Counted from the first letter of the stretch, positions 42,841-52,780 are shown. The stretch: 64,000 nucleotides of DNA from Allobosea sp. UNC402CLCol (GCF_000745475.1 NZ_JQJJ01000009.1:186001-250000), one strand, 5' to 3'. Notes: generated by a model not told the origin, from the sequence alone. Program-made: numbers and translations.

Positions 42841-44619
42841 ATGGGCGATAGTGTCGAGGACAACGAACGGCTGGATGAGCAGGCCGTCGCGTCGATTCGC
42901 GCTGGCCTCGCCCGCATCCTTGCGTCGGATGTCTTCAGCGCCGCGCCGCAACTCTCCGCTTTCCTGAGCTTCGTCGTCGAGCGGGCGGTCGAAGGCCGGC
43001 GCGCCGAGCTGAAGGGCTACACCATTGCCGTCGAGGCACTCGGTCGCCCGGCGGATTTCGATCCGCAGGCCGATCCGATCGTGCGCGTCGAGGCCGGCCG
43101 TCTGCGCCGCGCCCTGACCCAGTACTATGCCGGAGAGGGACAGGACGATCCGGTGCGGATGACCATGCCGGTCGGCGGCTATGCCCCGGTCTTCGCCTTT
43201 GTCGAGCCGGGCGATCGCGTCGGGCCGGAGCCGTTCGTTCCTCCGGGCGGCCCGGTCGACGGACAGGATATGCGCGCGGACATCGCTGAGCGGGACGCGG
43301 CGGCCCGGCGCTGGCTCCTCGTGGCCCTGGCGGTGCTCGCCTGCGCGCTCCTCGCGCTTCTCGTCTGGTATCTGGAGCCGTTCGGCGAGACGCCGCAAAG
43401 CAATCTGGTGACACAGACCAGCCGCCCGGCGGACACCTCCCCGCCGGAGGTGGCGCGTGACCGTTCGACCGCGCCCTCGGCCCAGCTCGTCTCGGTCGCG
43501 ATCGTCATCCCGCGCGTGCCGACCGACCCTAAGCTCGCCGAGGCGGTCCGCCGTGTCGCGGAAGTGCTCGTGGACGTGACGGCGCGCTTCGACGATCTCC
43601 TTGTGATCAAGGCGCCGGCCCCCGGAGCGCCGCCACCCGAAGGGGTGGATTACGTCTTCGAGATCAGCATTCTCTCGACCGAGGGAGCGCTGGAGGGCTT
43701 CGGCCGGCTGCGAGCCGCCAAGGACGGCCGGATCGTCTGGACGGCCTCGTCGAGCCGGCCTGTCGGCGAATTGTTGCAGGATCAGGATCTGGTGGATCTC
43801 GCCCGGCGCGTCGGAACGCGGCTGGCCGAGCCTTTCGGCGTCATTCATGCCGATTTCCGGCAGAATTCATCCGCGCCGGCGATGCAGTGCATCTTCCAGG
43901 CCTTCGATTACCGCCGCTTCATGACGCCTGAGAAGCGGGTCGCGGCCCGCACCTGCCTGGAGCAGCTGGTCGAGCGGGACCCCGGATTTTATCCCGCCTG
44001 GGCGCAGTTCGCGCTGCTCATGGCCGGCGAATATGCCGCGGCGCCCGATGCCGGCCGGAGTGCCTCGCTCGACCGGGCGATGGCGGCGACCCTGACCGCG
44101 ATCAGGCTGGCGCCCTCCGGGGCCCGTGCCCAGCAGGCGATGATGGAGATCCTGTTCCTGCGTGGCAGTGTCGCCGACGCGATCAGGGCCGGCCGCGAGG
44201 CCGTGAACCGGAATCCCTACGATCCGGACATCATGGCCACTCTCGGCTCGCTCTATGTCCGTCTCAACCGTCCCGCCGAGGGCCTGCCCTTGTTGGAGCG
44301 CGCCATTGAGATCAGCGCCGGGCGCCCCCCCTGGTATGATTTCTATGCCTTCCTGGCGGCCTATCTGACCGGCGCCAGGCGCCTGTCGGAAACATACTCG
44401 GCGGTTCTGGAAGCGGATGGCACGCCGTTCAGCTTGCTGGGGCAGGCTTTGCAGGCGAGCATGAGCGGCGATTCCACCCGGCGCGACTTCGCCCTGAGCG
44501 AACTTGCGAGGCGCTCTCCGCTCTTCGGAACCGATCCTCGCCTTTATCTGGCGCGCAGGGGCTTCAGCGAGGACGTGACACAGCGGATCGTCGGCGATCT
44601 CGGCATCGCCGGGCGCTAG
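42841..44619 (+). CDS. CadC-like membrane protein: N-terminal cytoplasmic domain, one helix, TPR region
   Basis: A 592-residue protein often labelled adenylate cyclase in databases, though no cyclase domain is present. Residues about 12-115 match a conserved alphaproteobacterial domain (LKGYTIAVEALGR, DFDPQADPIVRVEAGRLRRA, ending VGGYAPVF). One transmembrane helix follows at about 160-182 (RWLLVALAVLACALLALLVW). The C-terminal half has TPR-like helices such as NPYDPDIMATLGSLYVRLNR. The order resembles one-component sensors such as CadC, with a cytoplasmic output domain and an outside sensor; this is inference. The ATG at 42841 lacks a clear ribosome site. It is divergent from the aminotransferase gene. 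Confidence 0.75.
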   Translation: MGDSVEDNERLDEQAVASIRAGLARILASDVFSAAPQLSAFLSFVVERAVEGRRAELKGYTIAVEALGRPADFDPQADPIVRVEAGRLRRALTQYYAGEGQDDPVRMTMPVGGYAPVFAFVEPGDRVGPEPFVPPGGPVDGQDMRADIAERDAAARRWLLVALAVLACALLALLVWYLEPFGETPQSNLVTQTSRPADTSPPEVARDRSTAPSAQLVSVAIVIPRVPTDPKLAEAVRRVAEVLVDVTARFDDLLVIKAPAPGAPPPEGVDYVFEISILSTEGALEGFGRLRAAKDGRIVWTASSSRPVGELLQDQDLVDLARRVGTRLAEPFGVIHADFRQNSSAPAMQCIFQAFDYRRFMTPEKRVAARTCLEQLVERDPGFYPAWAQFALLMAGEYAAAPDAGRSASLDRAMAATLTAIRLAPSGARAQQAMMEILFLRGSVADAIRAGREAVNRNPYDPDIMATLGSLYVRLNRPAEGLPLLERAIEISAGRPPWYDFYAFLAAYLTGARRLSETYSAVLEADGTPFSLLGQALQASMSGDSTRRDFALSELARRSPLFGTDPRLYLARRGFSEDVTQRIVGDLGIAGR

Positions 44620-44712
44620 AGCATTTTCGAGCGAAGTCCGGGCGAGAGGCGATGAATCGAGCGGTATCGCTCGCGTGTCCGCCTGTCGGGAGGTACTCTA
44701 CCGCGCAGCGTT

Positions 44713-46239
44713 GTGATTCGTTTCCACCCCCGATCAACCCCTCGACGCGCGAGCGCTGCCTTGGCTCCTGTGCGCCTGAAAGCCCTGCATCCCCTCGCCG
44801 GTGCCGTGACCGGTGTTTCGGCTGGCGCCATCGTGGCCATCCTGATGCCGGGAGCATTGGGGCCGGCATTGGGCCTGATCGCAGCCGGTGCGGGGCTGGC
44901 GACGAGCCTCTGGGCCCTGGAACGACGCAATCTGGGCCAGCGCGAATTGCTCCTGGCCGGGCTCGGCGAGGTCAAGGTCCGGCTCGCGACCAACGCCATC
45001 CGGATCGATGCGCTATCCCAGCGTGTCGAGCAGATGCCCATGCGCGACGTCGATGCCGCGCCGGCCCGCGCCGCCATCAACGAACTGACCGCCGAGGTCG
45101 GCCTGCTCGGCGATCTCATTCACCAGGTCGCGACGACGCTCGCCGACCATGACGACAAGCTCGCGAAGCTGCCGGCGGCGCCCGTGCAGGCACCGGCGCC
45201 GGCCAGGGCCTCCGCACCGGAGGTCCGCATCGACCCCGAGGCCGCGCGGCGCGAGCACGCCGAAAAGCTGGCAGCGGAGCGTGCCGCGGCGGCCAGGGCC
45301 GCGCAGGAGGAGGCCGAGGCGGAGCGCGCGGGCATCATCAGCGCCGCCCTGCGCGAGGGGCGGATCGAGGTACATCTGCAGCCGATCGTCTCGCTGCCGC
45401 AGCGCCGGACCCGTGGCTATGAGGCGGTGGTCGGCCTGCGCATCGACGAGAACACGCTGCTGCTGCCGCATGAATTCCTGGAGATCGTCGAGGAGCGCGG
45501 CTTCGGGCCGACGCTGGACGCGCTCGTCCTCACGCGAGCCCTGGCGATCGCCCGTCACCTCGCTTCGAGGGACGGCGACATCTTCGTGACCTGCAACTTC
45601 AGCGCCGCGACCTGGGGGGCTTCGCGGGCGCTGGCGGCATTGACCCGCATCCTCGACAAATATCGCGAGCACAGCAGCCGCCTCGTCATCGAGATGCCGC
45701 AGGCGGTCTTCCGCGCGCTCGATCCGACGAGCCTCGGCCTGCTCGGCGCGATGTCGGCCAGCGGCGTGCGCTTCGCGCTCGATCAGGTCGCGGATCTGCG
45801 CTTCGATCCGCAGGCCCTGTTCGATCGCGGCGTGCGTTTCATCAAGGTCAGGGCGGCGCTCCTCCAGGCTCATGCCGAAGGGCGCGTCGCGAGCGACATC
45901 GCGGCCGGCGATCTCGCCGCCATGCTCGCCCGTGCCTCGATCACGCTGGTCGCGGAAACCGTCGAGGACAATCCGATGGCGGCGGACATGATCGAGCTCG
46001 GCATCGCGATGGGGCAGGGCAATGCCTTTTCGCCGCCGCGCCCGGTGAAGCCGGAGGTCTTTGCCGAGCCTGCGCCCGAATCCGCAGCCGCTGCCCGGAC
46101 CGAACCCGCGCCGCCGCCGCCCCGGCCCTCCGCCGAGGTGCTGGGCTATCCGCAGCCTGCCGCCGCACCGCCCGAGGAAACGCCGCGGCGGCCTGAGCGG
46201 CTGCCCTTCCGCGCCGTGCTGCGCCGCGCCAGCGCCTGA
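44713..46239 (+). CDS. TipF-like degenerate EAL-domain protein
   Basis: A 508-residue protein. Two hydrophobic helices near residues 27-70, a coiled coil at about 75-210, an EAL-like domain at about 215-440 and a proline-rich tail. The EAL domain keeps YEAVVGLR in place of the EAL motif and the late AETVED glutamate, but the DDFG metal motif reads ALDQVADL and the following KxD reads FIKVRA. This pattern is that of TipF in Caulobacter, a c-di-GMP receptor needed to place the flagellum, so phosphodiesterase activity is unlikely. The start is GTG at 44713, with GGGAGG rather far upstream, so a start slightly downstream is possible. No flagellar genes are in the window. Confidence 0.72.
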   Translation: MIRFHPRSTPRRASAALAPVRLKALHPLAGAVTGVSAGAIVAILMPGALGPALGLIAAGAGLATSLWALERRNLGQRELLLAGLGEVKVRLATNAIRIDALSQRVEQMPMRDVDAAPARAAINELTAEVGLLGDLIHQVATTLADHDDKLAKLPAAPVQAPAPARASAPEVRIDPEAARREHAEKLAAERAAAARAAQEEAEAERAGIISAALREGRIEVHLQPIVSLPQRRTRGYEAVVGLRIDENTLLLPHEFLEIVEERGFGPTLDALVLTRALAIARHLASRDGDIFVTCNFSAATWGASRALAALTRILDKYREHSSRLVIEMPQAVFRALDPTSLGLLGAMSASGVRFALDQVADLRFDPQALFDRGVRFIKVRAALLQAHAEGRVASDIAAGDLAAMLARASITLVAETVEDNPMAADMIELGIAMGQGNAFSPPRPVKPEVFAEPAPESAAAARTEPAPPPPRPSAEVLGYPQPAAAPPEETPRRPERLPFRAVLRRASA

Positions 46240-46345
46240 ACCCGCCACGCACCGCGAAGAATGGCGGACGCAGGGTTCCACCCCGCGCGAATACCGTCTA
46301 GAGCGTGGCGCGCCGCTACCTCGCCTCATCCGTAGGAGAATGACT

Positions 46346-47215
46346 GTGCCGATGACGGGCTCCGAACCGGTTGCCGCCCTTTCGGGGTTTTCCGAGATCG
46401 CCGATCGTTTCGATCTCTGCTTCTGCGATGTCTGGGGCGTCGTCCATAACGGCGTCGCCGCCTTTCCGGACGCGATCGAGGCCCTGACGCGGATGCGCGA
46501 ACGCGGCACCAGCGTCGTCCTCATCACCAATGCGCCGCGCCCGCGGGATGCGATCATCCGCCAGCTCGACGGCTTCGGCGTGCCCCGCGCCGCCTGGGAT
46601 GCGATCGTCACCTCGGGCGATGTCTGCCGCGCGCTGATCGGCGCGCGCGCCGGCCAGCCGATGTTCCGGCTCGGGCCCGACCGCGACCTGCCGCTGATCG
46701 CCGGGCTCGATGCGCCGGAGACCGGGCCCGACCAGGCTTCCTATGTGCTCTGCACCGGCCTCTTCGACGACGAGGCCGACACGCCTGAGACCTATGCCGA
46801 CCTGCTCGCGGGTTTCGCGGCGCGCGATCTTCCCATGATCTGCGCCAATCCCGATCTGGTCGTCGAGCGCGGCGGCCATATCGTCCCCTGTGCGGGGGCG
46901 GTCGCGCTCGCCTATGAGGAGATCGGCGGCACGGTGACCTATGCCGGCAAGCCGCATCGGCCGATCTACGAGGTCGCGCTCGGGCTCGCCGAGGAGAAGC
47001 GCGGCGGGGCCGTCGCCCGCGACCGGATCTGCGCCATCGGCGATGCGATCCGCACCGATATCGCGGGCGCGGCCGCGTTTGGTGCCGCCGGCATCATGGT
47101 GCTGGCCGGCATCCATGCGCAGGATCTGATGCAGGTTTCGTGGGAGGAGCGCCATGGCTGGTTCGGCCGGCAGACGCACCGGCCCGACTACGCCATTCCG
47201 CACCTGGTCTGGTGA
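46346..47215 (+). CDS. TIGR01459-family HAD-type hydrolase
   Basis: A 289-residue HAD phosphatase of the NagD/TIGR01459 type. The nucleophile motif is FDLCFCDVWGVVHNG (about residue 20-34), the threonine/serine motif SVVLITNAPRP (about 57), the lysine in YAGKPHRPIYEVAL (about 201), and the final acids CAIGDAIRTDIAGAAAFG (about 230-247). It should act on a small phosphorylated metabolite; none is known. The GTG at 46346 is chosen because AGGAG lies seven bases upstream; ATG codons at 46340 and 46352 are in frame. It is convergent with the CheY gene. Confidence 0.85.
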   Translation: MPMTGSEPVAALSGFSEIADRFDLCFCDVWGVVHNGVAAFPDAIEALTRMRERGTSVVLITNAPRPRDAIIRQLDGFGVPRAAWDAIVTSGDVCRALIGARAGQPMFRLGPDRDLPLIAGLDAPETGPDQASYVLCTGLFDDEADTPETYADLLAGFAARDLPMICANPDLVVERGGHIVPCAGAVALAYEEIGGTVTYAGKPHRPIYEVALGLAEEKRGGAVARDRICAIGDAIRTDIAGAAAFGAAGIMVLAGIHAQDLMQVSWEERHGWFGRQTHRPDYAIPHLVW

Positions 47216-47259
47216 AACGGGCCGTCATTCCTAGGCGAAGCGAAGCTTCGAGCCGGGAG

Positions 47260-47280
47260 GCCCCGGCATCGTGCCTGGGC
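47260..47280. repeat. hairpin within a REP-like gap
   Basis: GCCCCGGCA at 47260-47268 pairs with TGCCTGGGC at 47272-47280 with one mismatch around a 3-base loop. Nearby, CGAAGCTTCG at 47241-47250 is a perfect ten-base palindrome. The gap between the convergent HAD and CheY genes has the look of a GTCATTCC-type intergenic repeat. Confidence 0.5.
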
Positions 47281-47297
47281 CGCGAGAGACCGGGGGG

Positions 47298-47684
47298 TCA
47301 GGCCGCCGAGCAGACGGACTCGATCTTCGTCTTCAGCGTCTGGGCGTTGAACGGCTTGACGATGTAGTTGCTGACGCCGGCCTTCTTGGCGGCGATGACG
47401 TTCTCGGTCTTCGATTCGGCGGTGACGATGATGAAGGGCGTCTCCGCCAGCTTCGCCTCCTCGCGCACGCGCTGCAGCAGCTCGAAGCCGCCCATCGGCT
47501 CCATGTTCCAGTCCGAGATGACGAGCCCGTATTGCTTGTCCCGCATCTTCGCGATGGCGGCCGAGCCGTCCGAGGCGTCGTCGACATTCTCGAAGCCGAG
47601 CTGCTTCAGCAGGTTGCGGATGATACGGATCATGGTCTGATAATCGTCGACGACCAGGATCGGCATGGACGGGTCGAGCGCCAT
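47298..47684 (-). CDS. CheY-like single-domain response regulator
   Basis: A 128-residue receiver domain. The acidic pocket is MPILVVDDYQTM (residues about 7-18), the phosphorylation site Asp is in GLVISDWNMEPMGG (about 58), the switch Thr in FIIVTAESKTE (about 88) and the lysine in NYIVKPFNAQT (about 110). The sequence is close to chemotaxis CheY, which binds the flagellar motor. There are no che genes around, so it is an orphan copy and the controlling kinase is unknown. GGAG lies about eleven bases before the ATG at 47684. It is divergent from the MaoC hydratase gene. Confidence 0.92.
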   Translation of the reverse strand: MALDPSMPILVVDDYQTMIRIIRNLLKQLGFENVDDASDGSAAIAKMRDKQYGLVISDWNMEPMGGFELLQRVREEAKLAETPFIIVTAESKTENVIAAKKAGVSNYIVKPFNAQTLKTKIESVCSAA

Positions 47685-47864
47685 TGCAATGCTCCGGCAC
47701 AGTGGTTTCGTGCCGGGACATACCGGCGACGCGCTGCCTTGGGAAGACAGCCTCTGTTTCAGCGGTGATAGCCGGGGCGCGTTGCGAAGCGGTTAATCCG
47801 ATCTCAGACAACCCGGCATTTTTGAGGCGGCGGAGCCGGCACCAAAGTCCAATTGCCGCAATGC

Positions 47865-47892
47865 TGCGAGTGCGAGATGGTTAGCACTCGCA
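47865..47892. promoter_or_regulatory. perfect inverted repeat upstream of the MaoC hydratase gene
   Basis: TGCGAGTGC at 47865-47873 pairs perfectly with GCACTCGCA at 47884-47892, with a 10-base spacer. It lies 42 bases before the hydratase ATG. The right half contains TTAGCACTCG, resembling one half of the HrcA/CIRCE site, but the left half does not complete that consensus. Confidence 0.6.
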
Positions 47893-47933
47893 CAGGGAAA
47901 GGGGCGGCGATTGCGCCGCGTCGCACAAAGCTC

Positions 47934-48389
47934 ATGACAGTACAGCCGGTGCCGGGCGGGCTCTACACCGTCCATGCCTTCGAGGATTTGGCGGTCGGCC
48001 AGAGCGAAAGCCTGATGCGGACCGTGATGGAGCGCGACATCGCGCTGTTCGCGGAGCTTTCCGGCGACGCCAACCCGATCCATCTCTGCGAGCAATTCGC
48101 CGCCAGCACCAAATTCGGCCAGCGCATCGCCCATGGCATGCTGACCGCGAGCCTGATCTCGGCCTTGCTCGGAACCCGGCTGCCGGGGCCGGGCGCGGTC
48201 TATCTGTCCCAGACCCTGACCTTCCTGTCTCCGGTGCGGATCGGCGATGTGGTGACCGCCCGCGTCGAGGTGGTCGAGCTTGTCTCCGAGCGCCGCCGGG
48301 CCCGGCTGTTCTGCGAGTGCCTCGTCGACGGCAAGCCCGTCATGGAAGGCGAGGCCTGGGTGGCCATGCCGCCGACGCCGAGGCGCTGA
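47934..48389 (+). CDS. MaoC-family (R)-specific enoyl-CoA hydratase
   Basis: A 151-residue hot-dog-fold hydratase. The catalytic Asp and His are in LSGDANPIHLCEQFA (about residue 38-52), followed by RIAHGMLTASLISALLG, the standard MaoC/PhaJ signature. It hydrates enoyl-CoA to the R-hydroxyacyl-CoA, which can feed polyhydroxyalkanoate synthesis. The ATG at 47934 is the first of the conserved region; the frame is open further upstream but passes through a clear inverted repeat. No pha genes are beside it. It precedes ribF by 148 bases. Confidence 0.88.
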   Translation: MTVQPVPGGLYTVHAFEDLAVGQSESLMRTVMERDIALFAELSGDANPIHLCEQFAASTKFGQRIAHGMLTASLISALLGTRLPGPGAVYLSQTLTFLSPVRIGDVVTARVEVVELVSERRRARLFCECLVDGKPVMEGEAWVAMPPTPRR

Positions 48390-48537
48390 CGGGAGCGGCG
48401 GCCGGCAGCTGCGACGACGACCTGCGGGGCGACTTGCCGGCATGGCGACATCTCGTTCGCGCGCTTGACGCCCACCGGGCTTGGCCGCAAAGACGGTGAC
48501 GACGCGGCTACGGCCGGGTGCTGGATTTTTGCGATCG

Positions 48538-49521
48538 ATGACAACTGAAACCGAGGCGGCGCCGCGCGACGAGCCGGCGGCTCTGGTCCTCGACCTCGAC
48601 AAGCAGCTCCCCGGCAGCCTGCGTGGCGCCGTGCTCGCGCTGGGCAATTTCGACGGCGTGCATCGCGGCCATGCCGAACTCGGGCGCACCGCCGCCGCGA
48701 TGGCACACGGCCTTGGCACGCGGCCGGCGGCCTTCACCTTCGAGCCTCATCCGCGCAGCGTCTTCCGGCCGGACCAGCCGGTCTTCCGCCTGACGCCGCC
48801 GCAGCTCAAGGTCGAGTTGCTCGCCGCGATCGGCCTTCCCCGGACCTTCGTCCTGCCCTTCGATCTCGAGACGGCGGCGATCCCGGCCGAGCGCTTCGTC
48901 GATGAGCTGCTCGTCGGCAGGCTCGGCGCTGCCGGCCTCGTCTGCGGCTATGATTTCCATTTCGGCAAGGGCCGCACCGGCTCGCCCGAGATGCTGCAGG
49001 CCCATGGGCTCGCCGCCGGCATCCCGGTCACGGTCGTCCCGCCCTATTCCTGGCACGGCGAGCCTGTCTCCTCGACCCTGATCCGCGTGGCGCTGGAGGA
49101 GGGCGATGTCGCCCGTGCCGCCGAGTTCCTCGGCCATTCCTGGTTCGTGCGCGGCCTCGTCGCCCATGGCGACAAGCGCGGCCGCGACCTCGGCTACCCC
49201 ACCGCCAACATGCATCTGGCCCGCGATTGCAAGCTCCGCCACGGCATCTACGCGGTGCGGATGAGGATCGACGGCATCTGGCGTGACGGCGTCGCGAGCT
49301 TCGGCCGCCGCCCGACCTTCGACGACGGCGCGCCGCGGCTGGAGACCTTCGTCTTCGATTTCTCGGGCGACCTTTATGGCCGCCCGGTCGATGTCGCCTT
49401 CGTCGGCTGGCTGCGCGGCGAAGCGAAATTCGACTCGCTCGAGGCCCTGATCGCGCAGATGGACGCCGACAGCGCCCGCGCACGCGACATCTTGGCGAAA
49501 ACGCCGCCCTTCCTTCCGTAA
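48538..49521 (+). CDS. ribF: bifunctional riboflavin kinase / FAD synthetase
   Basis: A 327-residue RibF. The N-terminal nucleotidyltransferase domain has LALGNFDGVHRGHAELG (about residue 34-50) and later VSSTLIRVALEEG; the C-terminal flavokinase domain has RGRDLGYPTANMHLA (about 215-229) and GVASFGRRPTF. It converts riboflavin to FMN and FMN to FAD. The ATG at 48538 gives normal length. It is the first of a housekeeping series, with ileS starting 208 bases later and lspA after it, a common order in proteobacteria. Confidence 0.95.
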   Translation: MTTETEAAPRDEPAALVLDLDKQLPGSLRGAVLALGNFDGVHRGHAELGRTAAAMAHGLGTRPAAFTFEPHPRSVFRPDQPVFRLTPPQLKVELLAAIGLPRTFVLPFDLETAAIPAERFVDELLVGRLGAAGLVCGYDFHFGKGRTGSPEMLQAHGLAAGIPVTVVPPYSWHGEPVSSTLIRVALEEGDVARAAEFLGHSWFVRGLVAHGDKRGRDLGYPTANMHLARDCKLRHGIYAVRMRIDGIWRDGVASFGRRPTFDDGAPRLETFVFDFSGDLYGRPVDVAFVGWLRGEAKFDSLEALIAQMDADSARARDILAKTPPFLP

Positions 49522-49729
49522 GCCCCGCCTGCTAGAAGCCCCCCATGCTCGCTGAACGCGCCCTGTCGATCGATTTGTCCCGGCGAATTACGGGCCCGGC
49601 TGCCGCCTCGCGCTGAACCAAGGCGCGGGCGCTTGCGCAGTCCGGGTTGAAGACCGCTTTTCCCGTTTCAAGCGAGGATGCGCCGGAGCCCGATGAAGGG
49701 CCCGCCGTCCCGATGGCCCGAGCCGGAAC

Positions 49730-52700
49730 ATGACCGAACAGACGAAGACCGCCCAGCCTGCCGCAAGCGTCGATTATTCGCAGACGCTGTTCCTGCCCCA
49801 GACCGAGTTCCCGATGCGTGCGGGCCTGCCGCAGCGCGAGCCGGAGCTGCTCTCCCGCTGGGCGAGGATCGATCTCTATCGCAAGCTGCGCGAAGCCGGG
49901 CAGGGGCGCGACAGATTCGTGCTCCACGACGGCCCGCCCTATGCCAACGGCAACATCCATATCGGGCACGTGCTCAACAAGGTCCTGAAGGACCTCGTCA
50001 CCCGCTCGCAGCAGATGCTCGGCCACGATTCCAACTACGTGCCGGGCTGGGACTGCCACGGCCTGCCGATCGAGTGGAAGATCGAGGAGCAGTACCGCGC
50101 CAAGGGCCTGAACAAGGACGACGTTGATGTCGTCGAGTTCCGCAAGGAATGCCGTGCCTTCGCCGAGAAATGGGTCGATATCCAGCGCGAGGAATTCAAG
50201 CGCCTCGGCGTCGAGGGCGACTGGGCCAACCCCTATCTGACGATGGCCTATCCGGCCGAGGCGCAGATCGCCCGCGAGATCATGAAGTTCGCCGAGACCG
50301 GCCAGCTCTATCGCGGCTCCAAGCCGGTGATGTGGTCGGTGGTCGAGAAGACCGCGCTCGCCGAGGCCGAGGTCGAGTATGAGGAGCATACGAGCGATAC
50401 GGTCTATGCGGCCTTTCCGGTTATGCAGGCGTCCAGCGGCACGATGGGCGGAGCCGTCGTTGGCCCAGAGTTTGAAAAGGCCGCGCGGTTAGCGAATGCA
50501 GCCATCGTCATCTGGACGACCACCCCTTGGACAATTCCCGGCAATCGCGCGATCTCTTTCCATAATAAAATCGCCTATGGCTTATACCGGGTCACCGCTG
50601 CGCCGGAGCAAAACTGGGCCAAGGTTGGCGCGACCTACGTGCTCGCCAAGAATCTTGCCGAGTCGGTCTTTAAGGCAGCGAAGGTTGAAGCTTTCGAACT
50701 GGTCGAAGACATCTCATCCGAACAATTAGCTACTGTCACGGTGGCCCATCCCCTGCGCGGTCACGGCTATGATTTCGATGTCCCGCTCCTGGATGGCGAC
50801 CACGTTACCGACGACGCCGGCACGGGCTTCGTCCACACCGCGCCGGGCCATGGCCGCGAGGACTTCGACGTCTGGACCGCGAATGGCCGCCAGCTTCACG
50901 AGCGCGGCATCGAGACCCGCATCCCCTACACCGTCGACGCCGATGGCCGTTTCACCAAGGAGGCTCCGGGCTTCGAGGGCGCGCAGGTCATCACCGACAA
51001 GGGCGAGAAGGGCAACGCCAACGATGTCGTCATCAAGGCGCTGGTCGAGGCCGGCAACATCATCGCGCGCGGCCGCCTGAAGCATCAGTATCCGCATAGC
51101 TGGCGCTCGAAGAAGCCGGTCATCTTCCGCAACACGCCGCAATGGTTCATCGCCATGGACAAGCCGATCGGCGAGGCCGGCGCGCCGGACGCGGCCGATC
51201 CGAAGCCGGTTGCCGGCGGCAATGCCGACACGCTGCGCAACCGCGCGCTGAAGGCGATCAAGCAGACCGAATGGGTGCCCGCCGCCGGCGAGAACCGCAT
51301 CAACGGCATGATCGCCAATCGCCCGGACTGGGTGGTTTCGCGCCAGCGCGCCTGGGGCGTGCCGATCACCGTCTTCGTCGAGAAGGAGAGCAAGGACATC
51401 CTTGTCGACCCGGCCGTCAACGCCGCCATCGCCGAGGCCTTCGAGGCCGAGGGCGCCGACGCCTGGTTCACCGACACGGACGGCGCCCGCTTCCTCAAGC
51501 CCTTCGGCTACGATCCGGCGAAATACGAGCGCGTCACCGACGTGCTCGACGTCTGGTTCGATTCCGGCTCGACCCATGCCTTCACCCTGGAGAAGCGCGC
51601 CGACCTCAAGACCCATCGCATCGTCGATGGCGGCAAGGACCGGGTGATGTATCTCGAAGGCTCGGACCAGCATCGCGGCTGGTTCCATTCGAGCCTGCTG
51701 GAAAGCTGCGGCACGCGCGGCCGCGCGCCCTTCGACATCGTCCTCACCCATGGCTTCTGCCTGGACGAGAAGGGCGAGAAGATGTCGAAGTCGAAGGGCA
51801 ACGTCACCGCGCCGCAGGACATCATCAAGGACTCCGGCGCCGACATCCTGCGCCTGTGGGTCGCGGCGGCCGATTATTCCGACGATCTGCGCATCGGCAA
51901 GGAGATCCTCAAGACTTTCGTCGAGACCTATCGCAAGCTGCGCAACACCATGCGCTGGATGCTCGGCACGCTCGCCCATTTCAGCGAGGAGATCCGCGTC
52001 GTCGAGCCGCAGACCATGCCGGAGCTGGAGCGGCTGATGCTGCACAGGCTCGCCGAGCTCGGCCCGCAGGTCGAGGAAGCCTATCGCACCTACGACTACA
52101 AGAAGGTCGTGTTCCTGCTCTCGCAGTTCATGAACACCGAGCTCTCGGCCTTCTATTTCGACGTGCGCAAGGACGCGCTCTACTGCGACCCCCGGTCGAG
52201 CCATGTCCGCCGCAGCGCGCTGACCGTGGTCGACCATCTTTTCCGCTGCCTGACGACCTGGCTCGCGCCGATCCTGGTCTTCACCGCCGAGGAAGCCTGG
52301 CTTGAGCGCTATCCCGACACCAAGGCGCAGGACGGCTCGGTGCATCTGGAGCTCTTCGCCGAGGCGCCGGCGGGCTGGCTCGATCCCGAGCTCGCCGAGC
52401 GCTGGTCCAAGATCCGCCGCGTCCGCCGCGTCGTCACCGGCGCGCTGGAGCTGGAGCGCGCCGCCAAGCGCATCGGCTCCTCGCTCGAGGCTGCGCCGCA
52501 GGTCTTCGTCTCCGATGCTGATCTCTATGCGGCGCTCTCCGGCGTCGACCTCGCCGAAGTCAGCATCACCTCGGACATCCGCATCGAGAGCGGGGAGGGG
52601 CCGGCGGAGGCCTTCCGTCTCGCCGAGGTGCCGGGCGTCGCGGTCGTGCCGCATCGCGCCGAGGGCATCAAATGCGCCCGCTCCTGGAAGTATTTCGATC

Positions 52701-52780
52701 CCGCGACGGCCGATCCGGCCTATCCCGAGGTGACGCCGCGCGACGCCAAGGCGCTCAAGGAACTCGGGGTGCGCGCCTGA
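49730..52780 (+). CDS. ileS: isoleucyl-tRNA synthetase
   Basis: A 1016-residue class Ia synthetase that charges tRNA-Ile. HIGH occurs in [17 protein letters not shown] (about residue 80-88), KMSKS in [16 protein letters not shown] (about 684-688), and the editing-domain motif [11 protein letters not shown] at about residue 258-268. Length is normal for the bacterial type. The segment at about 50410-50750, which encodes most of the CP1 editing domain start, differs sharply in base and codon use from the rest: codons such as TTA, AAA, AAT, CAA and GTT cluster there. Its stop overlaps the lspA start by one base. It is preceded by ribF. Confidence 0.96.
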   Translation: MTEQTKTAQPAASVDYSQTLFLPQTEFPMRAGLPQREPELLSRWARIDLYRKLREAGQGRDRFVLHDGPPYANGNIHIGHVLNKVLKDLVTRSQQMLGHDSNYVPGWDCHGLPIEWKIEEQYRAKGLNKDDVDVVEFRKECRAFAEKWVDIQREEFKRLGVEGDWANPYLTMAYPAEAQIAREIMKFAETGQLYRGSKPVMWSVVEKTALAEAEVEYEEHTSDTVYAAFPVMQASSGTMGGAVVGPEFEKAARLANAAIVIWTTTPWTIPGNRAISFHNKIAYGLYRVTAAPEQNWAKVGATYVLAKNLAESVFKAAKVEAFELVEDISSEQLATVTVAHPLRGHGYDFDVPLLDGDHVTDDAGTGFVHTAPGHGREDFDVWTANGRQLHERGIETRIPYTVDADGRFTKEAPGFEGAQVITDKGEKGNANDVVIKALVEAGNIIARGRLKHQYPHSWRSKKPVIFRNTPQWFIAMDKPIGEAGAPDAADPKPVAGGNADTLRNRALKAIKQTEWVPAAGENRINGMIANRPDWVVSRQRAWGVPITVFVEKESKDILVDPAVNAAIAEAFEAEGADAWFTDTDGARFLKPFGYDPAKYERVTDVLDVWFDSGSTHAFTLEKRADLKTHRIVDGGKDRVMYLEGSDQHRGWFHSSLLESCGTRGRAPFDIVLTHGFCLDEKGEKMSKSKGNVTAPQDIIKDSGADILRLWVAAADYSDDLRIGKEILKTFVETYRKLRNTMRWMLGTLAHFSEEIRVVEPQTMPELERLMLHRLAELGPQVEEAYRTYDYKKVVFLLSQFMNTELSAFYFDVRKDALYCDPRSSHVRRSALTVVDHLFRCLTTWLAPILVFTAEEAWLERYPDTKAQDGSVHLELFAEAPAGWLDPELAERWSKIRRVRRVVTGALELERAAKRIGSSLEAAPQVFVSDADLYAALSGVDLAEVSITSDIRIESGEGPAEAFRLAEVPGVAVVPHRAEGIKCARSWKYFDPATADPAYPEVTPRDAKALKELGVRA

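Noticed and set aside
42841-44619. Adenylate cyclase
   Set aside because: Proteins of this look are often so named, but no class III cyclase domain is visible.
47865-47892. CIRCE element for HrcA
   Set aside because: Only the right half resembles TTAGCACTC; the left half is not GAGTGCTAA with the right spacing, and the downstream gene is not a chaperone.
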